Assembly: GCF_000973625.1 (NCBI RefSeq)
Contig: NZ_CP007501.1
Span: 62,001 to 126,000, forward strand
DNA length: 64,000 nucleotides
Direction of reading: 5' to 3'
DNA from: Polynucleobacter duraquae
GTDB taxonomy: Bacteria; Pseudomonadota; Gammaproteobacteria; Burkholderiales; Burkholderiaceae
The notes beneath the pieces were generated by a model, which worked only from the letters and a program-made list of their open reading frames with translations, was not told the DNA's origin and did no database searches. Positions 38,197 to 46,871 of this stretch are shown piece by piece. Numbering within the stretch: position 1 is the stretch's first letter; each line of letters opens with the position of its first letter. Both the position numbers and the translations under genes were made by a program.

Positions 38197-38784
38197 ATGC
38201 GGCAAGCCGACGTTACCCGAAACACTTCGGAAACCAAAATTCAAATTGCTATCAATTTAGATGGCACAGGTAAAGCCGAGCTAGCCTCTGGCGTACCCTT
38301 CCTAGACCATATGTTGGATCAAATTGCCCGTCACGGCATGATTGACCTCAAAGTAGTGGCAAATGGCGATACCCATATTGATGATCACCATACTGTTGAG
38401 GATGTGGGTATTACCTTGGGCCAAGCCTTTGCTAAGGCAGTTGGCGATAAGGCGGGTATTACCCGCTACGGCCACTCCTACGTTCCTTTAGATGAAACCC
38501 TTTCTCGCGTAGTCATCGACTTTTCTGGTCGTCCAGGGTTGGAGTTCAACGTGCCATTTACCCGTGCACGTGTGGGTGACTTTGACGTGGATCTCAGCAT
38601 CGAGTTCTTCCGTGGTTTTGTAAACCACGCCGGAGTGACTCTGCATATCGATAACTTACGTGGCATTAATGCCCACCACCAAATTGAAACTGTGTTCAAG
38701 GCCTTTGGTCGTGCATTGCGTATGGCTTTAGAGATTGATCCACGCGCATCCGGTGTTGTTCCTTCCACTAAGGGCAGTCTCTAA
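38197..38784 (+). CDS. hisB: Imidazoleglycerol-phosphate dehydratase
   Basis: HisB dehydrates imidazole glycerol phosphate. The 195 residues are monofunctional (no phosphatase domain). Metal-binding HxxxH blocks are seen in [19 protein letters not shown] and NAHHQIE, and the N-terminus [14 protein letters not shown] is typical. It begins the second + stretch of his genes after the inverted hisC. A weak ribosome site and upstream hairpin are described separately. Confidence 0.97.
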   Translation: MRQADVTRNTSETKIQIAINLDGTGKAELASGVPFLDHMLDQIARHGMIDLKVVANGDTHIDDHHTVEDVGITLGQAFAKAVGDKAGITRYGHSYVPLDETLSRVVIDFSGRPGLEFNVPFTRARVGDFDVDLSIEFFRGFVNHAGVTLHIDNLRGINAHHQIETVFKAFGRALRMALEIDPRASGVVPSTKGSL

Positions 38785-38817
38785 TCTAGAAAATTTCTAG
38801 TGTTGAGTAGAAGACTG
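38775..38817. repeat. Nested inverted repeats between hisB and hisH
   Basis: The inner arms CTAGAAA (38786-38792) and TTTCTAG (38794-38800) flank a single A. The outer arms CAGTCT (38775-38780) and AGACTG (38812-38817) enclose them. The outer left arm overlaps the hisB stop region. No T run follows directly, so it is an attenuating or stabilising RNA fold or a protein site rather than a clear terminator. Confidence 0.45.
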
Positions 38818-38846
38818 TCAAAAAACCACAAATCATAGGCTAACAA

Positions 38847-39509
38847 GTGGCGCAAACCATTGCGATCGTTGACTACGGAATGGGTAACCTACGTTCCGTC
38901 TATCAGGCCTTTCATCATGTGGCGCCAGATGCCAATGTTCTGATTGCGCTCACCCCCGAAGAAATCCTCACCGCTGAGCGGGTAGTGCTTCCAGGGCAGG
39001 GTGCTATGCCTGATTGCATGAAGCACCTAGAAGAGTCGGGTTTATTAGAAGCATTATTTGAAGCCGCAAAAAATAAGCCTTTATTAGGTGTTTGCGTGGG
39101 TGAGCAGATGCTGTTTGATCAAAGCGCTGAAGTAAGAGTGAATTCCAGTTCAGCTTGGACTCCTTGCTTGGGATTGATTCCGGGCGAAGTGCGGCGTTTT
39201 GAGTTGACTGGAAAAGTACAACCAGATGGTTCCGCCTATAAGGTTCCCCATATGGGCTGGAATCAGGTTCGTCAGGATAGCCAGCATCCGCTTTGGACTG
39301 GCATTCCGGACTTAACCAGCTTTTATTTTGTGCATAGTTACTATGTTGTGCCGCAGCGTAAGGAAGATACTGTCGGCTCAACCGAATATGGCGATTGGTT
39401 TACTTCTGCTGTTGCAAAGGATAATATTTTTGCAACACAATTTCATCCAGAAAAAAGTGCAGAATACGGATTAAAGCTCTACAAAAATTTTGTTTCTTGG
39501 CAACCTTAA
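38847..39509 (+). CDS. hisH: Imidazole glycerol phosphate synthase, glutaminase subunit
   Basis: HisH is the class I glutamine amidotransferase that supplies ammonia to HisF. The 220 residues begin at GTG 38847. The nucleophile C83 lies in GVCVGEQML, and the catalytic His-Glu pair in FHPEKS near the C-terminus. IVDYGMGNL at the N-terminus is diagnostic. hisA follows after 20 bases. Confidence 0.96.
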   Translation: MAQTIAIVDYGMGNLRSVYQAFHHVAPDANVLIALTPEEILTAERVVLPGQGAMPDCMKHLEESGLLEALFEAAKNKPLLGVCVGEQMLFDQSAEVRVNSSSAWTPCLGLIPGEVRRFELTGKVQPDGSAYKVPHMGWNQVRQDSQHPLWTGIPDLTSFYFVHSYYVVPQRKEDTVGSTEYGDWFTSAVAKDNIFATQFHPEKSAEYGLKLYKNFVSWQP

Positions 39510-39529
39510 TATTTATCTAATCTACCGCT

Positions 39530-40291
39530 ATGCTGCTTATTCCTGCGATTGACTTAAAAGATGGCCATTGTGTTCGACTTGAACAAGGTGACATGGATAA
39601 AGCCACTGTTTTTTCTGAAGATCCTGGCGCAATGGCTGCGCATTGGATTAGCAAGGGAGCGCGTCGTTTACATCTGGTGGATTTGAATGGTGCGTTTGCC
39701 GGAAAACTTAAAAACGAATCGGCCATTAAATCCATTCTGAAAGCAGTGGGTGATGAGATTCCGGTTCAACTGGGTGGCGGCATTCGTGATTTAGAGACTA
39801 TTGAACGTTTATTGGATGACGGTATTAGTACGGTGATTATTGGCACTGCGGCCGTGAAGAGTCCCGGCTTTGTGCAAGATGCTTGCACCGCTTTCCCAGG
39901 TCACATTATGGTGGGCTTAGATGCGCGTGATGGCAAAGTAGCTACAGATGGCTGGAGCAAGATTACGGGTCATGAAGTAATTGACCTTGCTAAGAAATTT
40001 GAAGATTATGGTGTTGAAGCCATCATCTATACCGACATTGGTCGTGATGGCATGATGAAGGGTATCAATATGGATGCCACGATTAAATTGGCTCAAGCTA
40101 TTCGGATTCCGGTAATTGCTAGCGGTGGCCTATCAAATAACCAAGATATTGAAGCTTTGTGTGAAGCTGAAGTTGAAGGCGTTATGGGTGTGATTGCTGG
40201 ACGCTCAATTTACGCTGGTGATTTGGACTTAACCGCGGCGCAAAAATATGCTGATGAGTTAACGCTCAAGTATGCCAAGAAAATTATCTAA
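39530..40291 (+). CDS. hisA: Phosphoribosylformimino-5-aminoimidazole carboxamide ribotide isomerase
   Basis: HisA isomerises ProFAR to PRFAR and has a (beta/alpha)8 barrel fold. The 253 residues include catalytic aspartates in [13 protein letters not shown] (D8 region) and [12 protein letters not shown] near residue 166, and the phosphate site VQLGGGIRD and ASGGLSN. It lies 11 bases upstream of hisF, its homologue. Confidence 0.97.
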   Translation: MLLIPAIDLKDGHCVRLEQGDMDKATVFSEDPGAMAAHWISKGARRLHLVDLNGAFAGKLKNESAIKSILKAVGDEIPVQLGGGIRDLETIERLLDDGISTVIIGTAAVKSPGFVQDACTAFPGHIMVGLDARDGKVATDGWSKITGHEVIDLAKKFEDYGVEAIIYTDIGRDGMMKGINMDATIKLAQAIRIPVIASGGLSNNQDIEALCEAEVEGVMGVIAGRSIYAGDLDLTAAQKYADELTLKYAKKII

Positions 40292-40302
40292 AGTGCCGAC
40301 CA

Positions 40303-41061
40303 GTGCTAACTAAAAGAATTATTCCCTGTCTTGATGTCACGGCAGGGCGCGTTGTGAAGGGTGTGAACTTCGTGGGCCTGCGCGATGCGGGTGATCCGGT
40401 GGAGATTGCTAAGCGCTACAACACTCAAGGTGCTGATGAACTTACCTTTTTAGACATTACTGCTACCTCTGATGGCCGTGATCTGATATTGCACATCATT
40501 GAAGATGTTGCCTCCCAAGTATTTATTCCTTTGACTGTGGGCGGTGGCGTGCGCGCAGTAGCGGATGTGCGTCGTTTACTTAATGCGGGCGCTGACAAGG
40601 TCAGTATGAACTCTTCTGCAGTAGCCAATCCAGATTTAGTTTCTGATGCGGCGGCATATTATGGTTCGCAGTGCATCGTGGTTGCCATCGATGCTAAAAA
40701 AACTGAAGCAGGTAATTGGGAAGTCTTTACGCATGGCGGTAGAACCGCTACCGGAATGGATGTAGTTGCATGGGCTTCTGAAGTCGCTAAACGTGGTGCT
40801 GGAGAAATTTTGCTCACCAGCATGAACCGTGACGGCAGTAAAGATGGCTTTGATCTGGAGTTAACTGCAGCAGTTAGCGATGCAGTAACTGTTCCAGTGA
40901 TTGCTTCTGGTGGTGTGGGTAATTTGCAGCACTTGGTTGATGGTATTACCAAGGGTCATGCTGATGCAGTTCTTGCAGCCAGTATTTTCCATTACGGTGA
41001 ATACACTGTCGGCCAAGCGAAAGAATATATGGCAAGCCAAGGGATTCCTGTCCGCATTTAA
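40303..41061 (+). CDS. hisF: Imidazole glycerol phosphate synthase, cyclase subunit
   Basis: HisF uses HisH ammonia to close the imidazole ring, releasing AICAR. The 252 residues begin at GTG 40303. Catalytic aspartates lie in [14 protein letters not shown] (D11 region) and [21 protein letters not shown] and ASGGVGN are the phosphate loops. Its TAA overlaps a possible ATG of the next frame by one base. Confidence 0.97.
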   Translation: MLTKRIIPCLDVTAGRVVKGVNFVGLRDAGDPVEIAKRYNTQGADELTFLDITATSDGRDLILHIIEDVASQVFIPLTVGGGVRAVADVRRLLNAGADKVSMNSSAVANPDLVSDAAAYYGSQCIVVAIDAKKTEAGNWEVFTHGGRTATGMDVVAWASEVAKRGAGEILLTSMNRDGSKDGFDLELTAAVSDAVTVPVIASGGVGNLQHLVDGITKGHADAVLAASIFHYGEYTVGQAKEYMASQGIPVRI

Positions 41062-41096
41062 TGCGCAGACAGATCAACCGAGAAAACCAGACGAAG

Positions 41097-41507
41097 ATGA
41101 CCATGAAAAATACCTTCATTCCAATTCAGTCTTTAGAGGCTGGAGCATGGCTTGATTCCGTCACTTGGAATGAGCAAGGCCTAGTCCCAGTAATCGCTCA
41201 GGAAGTGGGTAGTAAAGATATCTTGATGATGGCCTGGATGAATCGAGATGCGCTATTAGCAACACTACGCTTGGGCGAGGCAGTATATTGGACCCGCTCA
41301 AGGCAAAAGCTATGGCACAAGGGTGAAGAATCTGGTCACACCCAAAAGGTAAAAGAAATCCGTCTCGATTGCGATGGCGACACCATTTTGCTCATGGTTG
41401 AGCAAAAAGACGGTATTGCTTGCCATACTGGCGAGCATAGCTGCTTCTTTCTGCGCTGGGATTCTGGTAAGTCTGCCTGGGTGGATGAGTCTACAGGTCA
41501 CAAATAA
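41097..41507 (+). CDS. hisI: Phosphoribosyl-AMP cyclohydrolase
   Basis: HisI opens the adenine ring of phosphoribosyl-AMP and needs zinc. The core [51 protein letters not shown] and [10 protein letters not shown] with its metal and zinc ligands is complete. The start is uncertain: ATG 41097 or 41103 gives the usual length (about 134-136), while ATG 41061 overlapping hisF would add 12 polar residues. Here HisI and HisE are separate genes. Confidence 0.94.
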   Translation: MTMKNTFIPIQSLEAGAWLDSVTWNEQGLVPVIAQEVGSKDILMMAWMNRDALLATLRLGEAVYWTRSRQKLWHKGEESGHTQKVKEIRLDCDGDTILLMVEQKDGIACHTGEHSCFFLRWDSGKSAWVDESTGHK

Positions 41508-41551
41508 TACTCCCAGCGTCTCTCCGGCAATAAAAGACATAAAATCACTTT

Positions 41552-41953
41552 ATGACTAGTCCAGCACAAAACCCTTCTAATTTAGATTCCGCTTTGGCTC
41601 ATTTGGCCGATGTGGTGGATCAGCGACGTGATGAATTCAAGGCTGGAGATGCAGATCCCAAGACTTCTTATACCGCTTTGCTCTTTTCGAAGGGTGATGA
41701 TGGGATTTTGAAAAAAATTGGTGAAGAGGCCACTGAAGCCGTGATGGCGGCTAAGGATGCGCGTAATTCCAATCTAGCCCCTGAACAGCAAAAGCTCTTG
41801 GTGGGTGAGATGGCTGACCTTTGGTTCCATTGCTTAATTGCACTCTCCCAGTTCGGCTTGCGTCCTGAGGATGTTGTGGCTGAGCTCAATCGTCGTTTGG
41901 GCACTTCAGGTATTGAAGAAAAAGCCGCCAGAAAAGCGGCTAATAAGGAGTAA
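41552..41953 (+). CDS. hisE: Phosphoribosyl-ATP pyrophosphatase
   Basis: HisE hydrolyses phosphoribosyl-ATP to phosphoribosyl-AMP. The 133 residues contain the MazG-like core [16 protein letters not shown] near residue 55 and [13 protein letters not shown] near residue 88. It is the last histidine gene here and is followed within 3 bases by hinT. Confidence 0.96.
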   Translation: MTSPAQNPSNLDSALAHLADVVDQRRDEFKAGDADPKTSYTALLFSKGDDGILKKIGEEATEAVMAAKDARNSNLAPEQQKLLVGEMADLWFHCLIALSQFGLRPEDVVAELNRRLGTSGIEEKAARKAANKE

Positions 41954-41956
41954 TTG

Positions 41957-42313
41957 ATGGCGCATGACCCTAATTGCCTGTTTTGTAAGATTTCTCAAGG
42001 ATTAATCCCATCTCAGAAGCTCTATGAAGATGGGGAAATCTATGCTTTTAAGGATATCAACCCAGCCGCACCCATCCATTTTTTAATAATTCCCAAAAAA
42101 CATATACCAATGTTGGAGTCTGCAGAACTGGCAGATGCGCCATTGCTAGGTAGAATGATGGAATTAGCACCGCGTCTCGCCAAAGAGCAGGGTTGCCGTC
42201 CCGGAAAAGATGGTGGCTTTAGAGTAGTGGTGAACAATGGTGCAGATGGTGGGCAAGAAGTCTATCACTTGCATTTGCATGTGATGGGCGGTCCGCGCCC
42301 CTGGAAAAAATAG
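41957..42313 (+). CDS. hinT: HIT-family purine nucleoside phosphoramidase (HinT-like)
   Basis: HinT-class proteins hydrolyse nucleoside phosphoramidates. The 118 residues show CLFCKI at the N-terminus (a C-x-x-C with partner histidine) and the histidine triad HLHLHVMGG near residue 106. ATG 41957 follows AAGGAG by 7 bases; the upstream TTG 41954 is unlikely. hisE-hinT-tatABC is a conserved betaproteobacterial order. Confidence 0.94.
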   Translation: MAHDPNCLFCKISQGLIPSQKLYEDGEIYAFKDINPAAPIHFLIIPKKHIPMLESAELADAPLLGRMMELAPRLAKEQGCRPGKDGGFRVVVNNGADGGQEVYHLHLHVMGGPRPWKK

Positions 42314-42329
42314 TCCGAGGAGATTAAAA

Positions 42330-42572
42330 ATGGGTTCATTTAGCATTTGGCATTGGTTGATTGTTCTGGTAATCGTGATGTTGGTATTTGGTACCAAAAA
42401 ATTGCGAAATATCGGTACAGACTTAGGTGGCGCTGTTAAAGGTTTCAAAGACGGCATGAAAACGCCTGAGGGAGCTGAAGAGTCGCAAGATAAAGCCAAG
42501 GAACAAATTCAGACCGCTGCCGCATCACCAGAGAAAACTGTGGATGTTCAGGCAAAAGACATCAATAAATAA
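42330..42572 (+). CDS. tatA: Twin-arginine translocase subunit TatA
   Basis: TatA oligomerises to form the pore for folded twin-arginine substrates. The 80 residues have a short N-terminal helix ([21 protein letters not shown]), the [14 protein letters not shown] hinge and amphipathic helix, and a charged tail. It is the first gene of tatABC, with GAGGAG upstream. Confidence 0.95.
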   Translation: MGSFSIWHWLIVLVIVMLVFGTKKLRNIGTDLGGAVKGFKDGMKTPEGAEESQDKAKEQIQTAAASPEKTVDVQAKDINK

Positions 42573-42600
42573 TTGTTGATAGAAATAATGCGCAGCTGTA

Positions 42601-43077
42601 ATGATTGATCTCGGAGTTTCAAAGCTTGCACTCATTGCAGTAGTTGCATTGATAGTGGTTGGCCCAGAGCGTCTTCCTAAGATCGCCCGCATGGCGGGTA
42701 ATTTGTTTGGACGTGCTCAACGCTATATGGCGGATGTCAAATCTGAGGTTAGCCGACAAATGGATGTCGAGGAGTTCAAGAAACTCCGTGAAGAAAGCGT
42801 CTCTGCTTTCAAAGATGTTGAGAGCTCACTTCAATCTACCGTTCAAGAGGCGGGTGCCAATCTAAGTGATCAGGCCGACATCTTTGAAAATAATTTCACT
42901 AGAGCACCTCTTGATGAAAAAGAAGTGCTTAGCAAGTCAATCCGTCAGGGGCGAAAGAGTTGGGGTGTGAGACGTGCAGCCAGACCGGTTTGGTTTAAGC
43001 ATTCCACTGGAATGCGCACAAGAGTTCAATCTGGTGCCGCTCGTATGAAGCGTTTTCACCATAGTGCCAATAAGTAA
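42601..43077 (+). CDS. tatB: Twin-arginine translocase subunit TatB
   Basis: TatB works with TatC in recognising twin-arginine signal peptides. The 158 residues begin MIDLGVSKLALIAVVALIVVGPERLPKIARMAG, with the TatB-specific VGPERLP motif after the membrane helix and a long amphipathic region. The C-terminus is Arg-rich. It lies between tatA and tatC. Confidence 0.96.
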   Translation: MIDLGVSKLALIAVVALIVVGPERLPKIARMAGNLFGRAQRYMADVKSEVSRQMDVEEFKKLREESVSAFKDVESSLQSTVQEAGANLSDQADIFENNFTRAPLDEKEVLSKSIRQGRKSWGVRRAARPVWFKHSTGMRTRVQSGAARMKRFHHSANK

Positions 43078-43117
43078 GCAGTAAATAATAAAAGTACAAG
43101 AATATAAATATCCGCGC

Positions 43118-43915
43118 ATGACTGACAAAAATTCAACAGAAGATTCCGGTTTACAAGAATCCTTTTTGTCTCATTTATTTGAGTTACGTGATCGTATTAT
43201 TAAGTCTGCACTAGCCATCATTGCGGTATTCGTCTGCTTGGTGTATTGGGCGCCGGATATTTTTCATTTATTTTCACAGCCGCTATTGGACTCATTGCCC
43301 TCAGGCGGAAAAATGATTGTGACGGATGTCACGGGATCATTCTTTGTGCCGATGAAGGTCACGATGTTGGTAGCCTTCTTGATTGCGTTGCCGGTAGTGA
43401 TGTATCAGCTTTGGGCATTTATTGCTCCTGGCTTATATCAACATGAGCGAAAGCTGATTGTGCCTTTGGTGGTGAGTAGCTATAGCCTGTTTATATTTGG
43501 TATGGCTTTTGCCTACCTCTTGGTATTTCCTACAGTGTTTGAGTTTATGGCAAGTTATAACGCACCACTTGGCGCTGAAATGTCGACTGATATTGATAAG
43601 TACCTCAGTTTTGCGATGAACACATTCCTAGCCTTTGGGCTTACTTTTGAAGTACCCGTTGTGGTTGTAGTTTTAGTGCGCATGGGCATGGTTCCCCTAG
43701 AAAAGCTCAGAGAGATTCGTCCTTATGTGATCGTTGGTGCATTTGTGATCTCTGCCGTGGTTACGCCACCCGATGTTCTATCACAATTGCTATTAGCAAT
43801 TCCTATGACTCTGCTTTATGAGTTAGGACTATTGATTGCGCGTTTTTACGTTCCAAAGCCGACAGACGATGCTGTTGACGCAAGTTCAAAGCCAGATACT
43901 CAAGCCACGACTTGA
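43118..43915 (+). CDS. tatC: Twin-arginine translocase subunit TatC
   Basis: TatC is the polytopic receptor for twin-arginine substrates, such as the Rieske protein encoded at 51277. The 265 residues contain six hydrophobic segments, the N-terminal SFLSHLFELRDRIIKS, and FGLTFEVPVVVVVL. Its 3' end overlaps the convergent gene at 43900 by 16 bases. Confidence 0.96.
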   Translation: MTDKNSTEDSGLQESFLSHLFELRDRIIKSALAIIAVFVCLVYWAPDIFHLFSQPLLDSLPSGGKMIVTDVTGSFFVPMKVTMLVAFLIALPVVMYQLWAFIAPGLYQHERKLIVPLVVSSYSLFIFGMAFAYLLVFPTVFEFMASYNAPLGAEMSTDIDKYLSFAMNTFLAFGLTFEVPVVVVVLVRMGMVPLEKLREIRPYVIVGAFVISAVVTPPDVLSQLLLAIPMTLLYELGLLIARFYVPKPTDDAVDASSKPDTQATT

Positions 43916-45372
43916 TCTTGTCCGAAGGTGCTAGTAAGCCATTCGGTTACCCGATCAAATCGATAACGCCTTTGTCTTAGATTCCCCTCCAAGTCTGTAT
44001 TGCTGCTCGCAAAAACTTTTCCTGCTGCAAGCAATGAGCGGCGCTGCTGAGTGGTATCAATCTGAATTAATCTAGGTAGTATTTTTGGTAACTCATGGCG
44101 AATATCGACAACAACACAGTGCTCATGTTGGAGTTGACCAACTTCACATAGCAATAACTCTGCCTTGCTCAAGTTAAATTGATTGGCCACAATGAGTCGG
44201 TGACAAAGCAAGATCCACTCCTCATCCAATTGATGCTCTGCATGGTGGTTCAAGGCTTTTTCTGCATGCAATGCTAAGTGATGCCAATCATTGTTCTTGG
44301 GACTAGAAACATTCTCCAGAACTTTGCTTAGTAATTCTTTTGCTTCAGGTACACCTTGCTGGTGAGCTTGCCAAATCCAATAGGAAGCCTGAAGTCCGCG
44401 AATCTTCTCTTCTACTTTTTCACGCTTGCGCCAAAGGTTCGCACCTCTTCTGAATTGAGCCACAGGATGACCCAAATCAGCTGCGCGATCAAAACACCGA
44501 TCACTTTCACTGGCGTTATATCCAGAGAATTGCGGACGACGATAGATTTCACCCAAAGCAAACCAGGCATCACGATCCCCATCTTTTGCGGCAAGCCCTA
44601 ACCAGTAAGCAGCTTTCTTAAGGGATGCATTCGATTTGCCGCTCGGCCCATCCAAATCTCTTACATCAGAGTCGACCTCATTCAATTGTGCAAGACGTAA
44701 ACCTAAGGTGAGCTTGGCAATTGTCAGGCCGAGTTCTGCCGCCTGCATAAGTACACTTTCATTCTTTTCTGAGAGCCAAGCGCTCCACAGAGAGGAGAGT
44801 GCTTCATCTTTAGGTTGGAGCTTTATCAGAAGTTCTTTAGCCGAATTGGTGAAGGGGGTTTCTGATTCTACTAAGTGGACTAGAAATTCTTTTGCAGTTT
44901 TTTGTAGGGTGGGGAAGTCAAGACTTGCATTCCGTTTAATGAGCCACTCAGAAAGCGCCTCATGAAGATCTTTTTTATTAGGATCAAGCAGTAGTTCAGC
45001 GAGTTGCCATTGCGCGGCATGGCTGACATCAATATTTGTCTTGGCTAGCATCCAGAAGGTTTCCCAGCCAAAAGAAAAGGCCGGCGAATTAAAGGTGAGT
45101 TCCAAGGGAACTGCTGAAATTTGCTTCAAAACACTCTGCATCTCTGGGGTGTATTCCTTTAATGCTGGAGAGTTAGTAATGCCCGGGGTAAATTTGCTAT
45201 CTATTTGATTTTGAATAGATAAATAAGATTTCTCTAACCAAATCAAAGCATTAGCAGGCTGAATTGGAGTTTTCAATGCCCCAGTTAAATAAGCAGAGGC
45301 TAATTTTTGTTGTGCAGATACATCACCCAATCGAGCAGATTGAAGGATTTTTAAGAATTCACGGCTTGCCAT
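43900..45372 (-). CDS. Sel1-like repeat protein of unknown function
   Basis: No specific function is recognised. The 490 residues are soluble and helical, without a signal peptide. The middle third has Sel1/TPR-like units (AAYWLGLAAKDGDRDAWFALGE, then DRAADLGHPVAQFRRGANLW and ASYWIWQAHQQGVPEAKELL, roughly residues 255-345). The C-terminus is basic (RQRRYRFDRVTEWLTSTFG). It overlaps tatC tail-to-tail by 16 bases and reads from its own promoter in the 45373-45580 gap. Sel1 proteins generally scaffold complexes; that role here is inference. Confidence 0.75.
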   Translation of the reverse strand: MASREFLKILQSARLGDVSAQQKLASAYLTGALKTPIQPANALIWLEKSYLSIQNQIDSKFTPGITNSPALKEYTPEMQSVLKQISAVPLELTFNSPAFSFGWETFWMLAKTNIDVSHAAQWQLAELLLDPNKKDLHEALSEWLIKRNASLDFPTLQKTAKEFLVHLVESETPFTNSAKELLIKLQPKDEALSSLWSAWLSEKNESVLMQAAELGLTIAKLTLGLRLAQLNEVDSDVRDLDGPSGKSNASLKKAAYWLGLAAKDGDRDAWFALGEIYRRPQFSGYNASESDRCFDRAADLGHPVAQFRRGANLWRKREKVEEKIRGLQASYWIWQAHQQGVPEAKELLSKVLENVSSPKNNDWHHLALHAEKALNHHAEHQLDEEWILLCHRLIVANQFNLSKAELLLCEVGQLQHEHCVVVDIRHELPKILPRLIQIDTTQQRRSLLAAGKVFASSNTDLEGNLRQRRYRFDRVTEWLTSTFGQDQVVA

Positions 45373-45461
45373 ATGACAATTTTGGCATCCTAAAGTCTAA
45401 AAAGTAACTAATCAAAGCCCTTGTTGCCCTGATACAACGAAGAAAGCAAAAAAACTACCTT

Positions 45462-45488
45462 TTGACAAGCAAAAATAACTCCTAAATA
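45462..45488 (+). promoter_or_regulatory. Candidate promoter of the porin gene
   Basis: The 208-base gap 45373-45580 contains a consensus -35 TTGACA (45462-45467) and a -10-like TAAATA (45483-45488) at a short 15-base spacing. A transcript would carry about 85 untranslated bases before ATG 45581. GGAG lies 10 bases before that ATG. Confidence 0.4.
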
Positions 45489-45580
45489 CCCTTACCCCCA
45501 GTCTTGGAAGTAAAAACAAGCAAAATTCATGAGTCCCAGATTTATTTGGGCATTACTTTCAATTTATGGAGATTTAAAGA

Positions 45581-46762
45581 ATGAAAAAATCGCTATTCGC
45601 AGTTGCAGCCGTAACAGCATTTGCTGGTGCAGCTCAAGCTCAGTCCAGCGTAACCGTTTACGGTATTTTGGACATGGGTTACATCGGTACCAACACACGT
45701 AACGTGTCTGGCGCTAACATCAAAACAAATACAAACCAAATTGGTAACTCTGCTGAGCAGTCAAGCCGTTTAGGTTTCAGAGGTACTGAAGATTTGGGTG
45801 GCGGTACTTCAGCTTTCTTCACAGCTGAGTTCAACTTATTTGGAACAGGCAACAGCTTGTCACAAGAAACTAGCTTCAGAGCCACAACAAGTGGTTCAGG
45901 TAGCACAATCTCAGGTCTCCAAAGCCGTCAAGCTTTTGTTGGTTTGAAAAAGAATGGCTTAGGTCAGTTCTCTGTTGGTAATCAATACACTCCAATTCAC
46001 GAAGCAATTGGCGCAACTGATCCTGGTCAGCAAAACAACGTAGTTGGTAGCGCAATCTATCCAGTTGCTGTTAACGGTACAGATTTGACTACTGGCGCTT
46101 ATACTACTCGTGCTGCTAACGCATTGGTAGTTAAATCAGACAAGTTTGCTGGATTTTCTGCAAAAGCTTTGTACAACTTAAGCCAGTCAAATTCTTCAAC
46201 TAATGCTTCAAACGCAGTTGCAACAACCACTGGCGGTGGTTCAGTTAACAGTAACGGTTGGGGTTTAGCTGCTGATTACACATGGAATAAACTCTTAGTT
46301 ACTGCTAACTACCAGTCATTCCAGAACAGAACTACAAACGGTGGATTCACAACTGCATTAAACTCCAACGATAACCAGTTCTACGGTGGAGCTACCTATG
46401 ACTTCGGTATTTTGAAGGCATATGCTGGTTACGTTAATCGTAAAATTACAACTACAAACGATTTGACAGCTTCACGTACTGCACAGCAGATCGGTGTTCG
46501 TAGCTTTGTAACTCCAACAATCGAGGCATGGGCTTCTGTTGGTCAGGGCCGCTTTAGTTCTAATACAGCTATTGGTACCGTTGCTCCAGTTGCCAGCCCA
46601 GCAAGTGCAAACTTCACTGCATACCAGTTGGGTAGCAACTATTGGTTGAGCAAGCGTACTAATTTGTATGCAATTTATGGCTCAAGCCAACAGTCTTCTT
46701 CTGCAACTATTGCTTCAGAAGGCGCTAACCAATATGCTGTTGGTGTTCGTCACACTTTCTAA
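45581..46762 (+). CDS. Gram-negative trimeric porin
   Basis: This is a general diffusion porin of the betaproteobacterial OmpC-like family. The 393 residues have a cleavable signal peptide (MKKSLFAVAAVTAFAGAAQAQ), begin the mature chain with SSVTVYGILDMGY, show QSSRLGFRGTEDLGGGTSAFF and RQAFVGLKKNGLGQFSVGNQ, and end in a C-terminal aromatic (VGVRHTF), the BAM recognition signal. Codon use is biased as in highly expressed genes. It has its own promoter and terminator. Confidence 0.95.
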   Translation: MKKSLFAVAAVTAFAGAAQAQSSVTVYGILDMGYIGTNTRNVSGANIKTNTNQIGNSAEQSSRLGFRGTEDLGGGTSAFFTAEFNLFGTGNSLSQETSFRATTSGSGSTISGLQSRQAFVGLKKNGLGQFSVGNQYTPIHEAIGATDPGQQNNVVGSAIYPVAVNGTDLTTGAYTTRAANALVVKSDKFAGFSAKALYNLSQSNSSTNASNAVATTTGGGSVNSNGWGLAADYTWNKLLVTANYQSFQNRTTNGGFTTALNSNDNQFYGGATYDFGILKAYAGYVNRKITTTNDLTASRTAQQIGVRSFVTPTIEAWASVGQGRFSSNTAIGTVAPVASPASANFTAYQLGSNYWLSKRTNLYAIYGSSQQSSSATIASEGANQYAVGVRHTF

Positions 46763-46810
46763 TTGGATGCTAGCTTAGGCTAGTTGATAATTGGGTGGTA
46801 GAAGTTAAGA

Positions 46811-46838
46811 CCCATCGTGGAAACACGGTGGGTTTTTC
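46811..46838 (+). terminator. Intrinsic terminator of the porin gene
   Basis: CCCATCGTG and CACGGTGGG form a 9-pair stem (one T-G) around a GAAA tetraloop, followed by TTTTTCTTTT. It is 48 bases after the porin stop and 34 bases before the next gene. Confidence 0.88.
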
Positions 46839-46871
46839 TTTTATGAAAAAGATATTTATATAATTGGTCTA

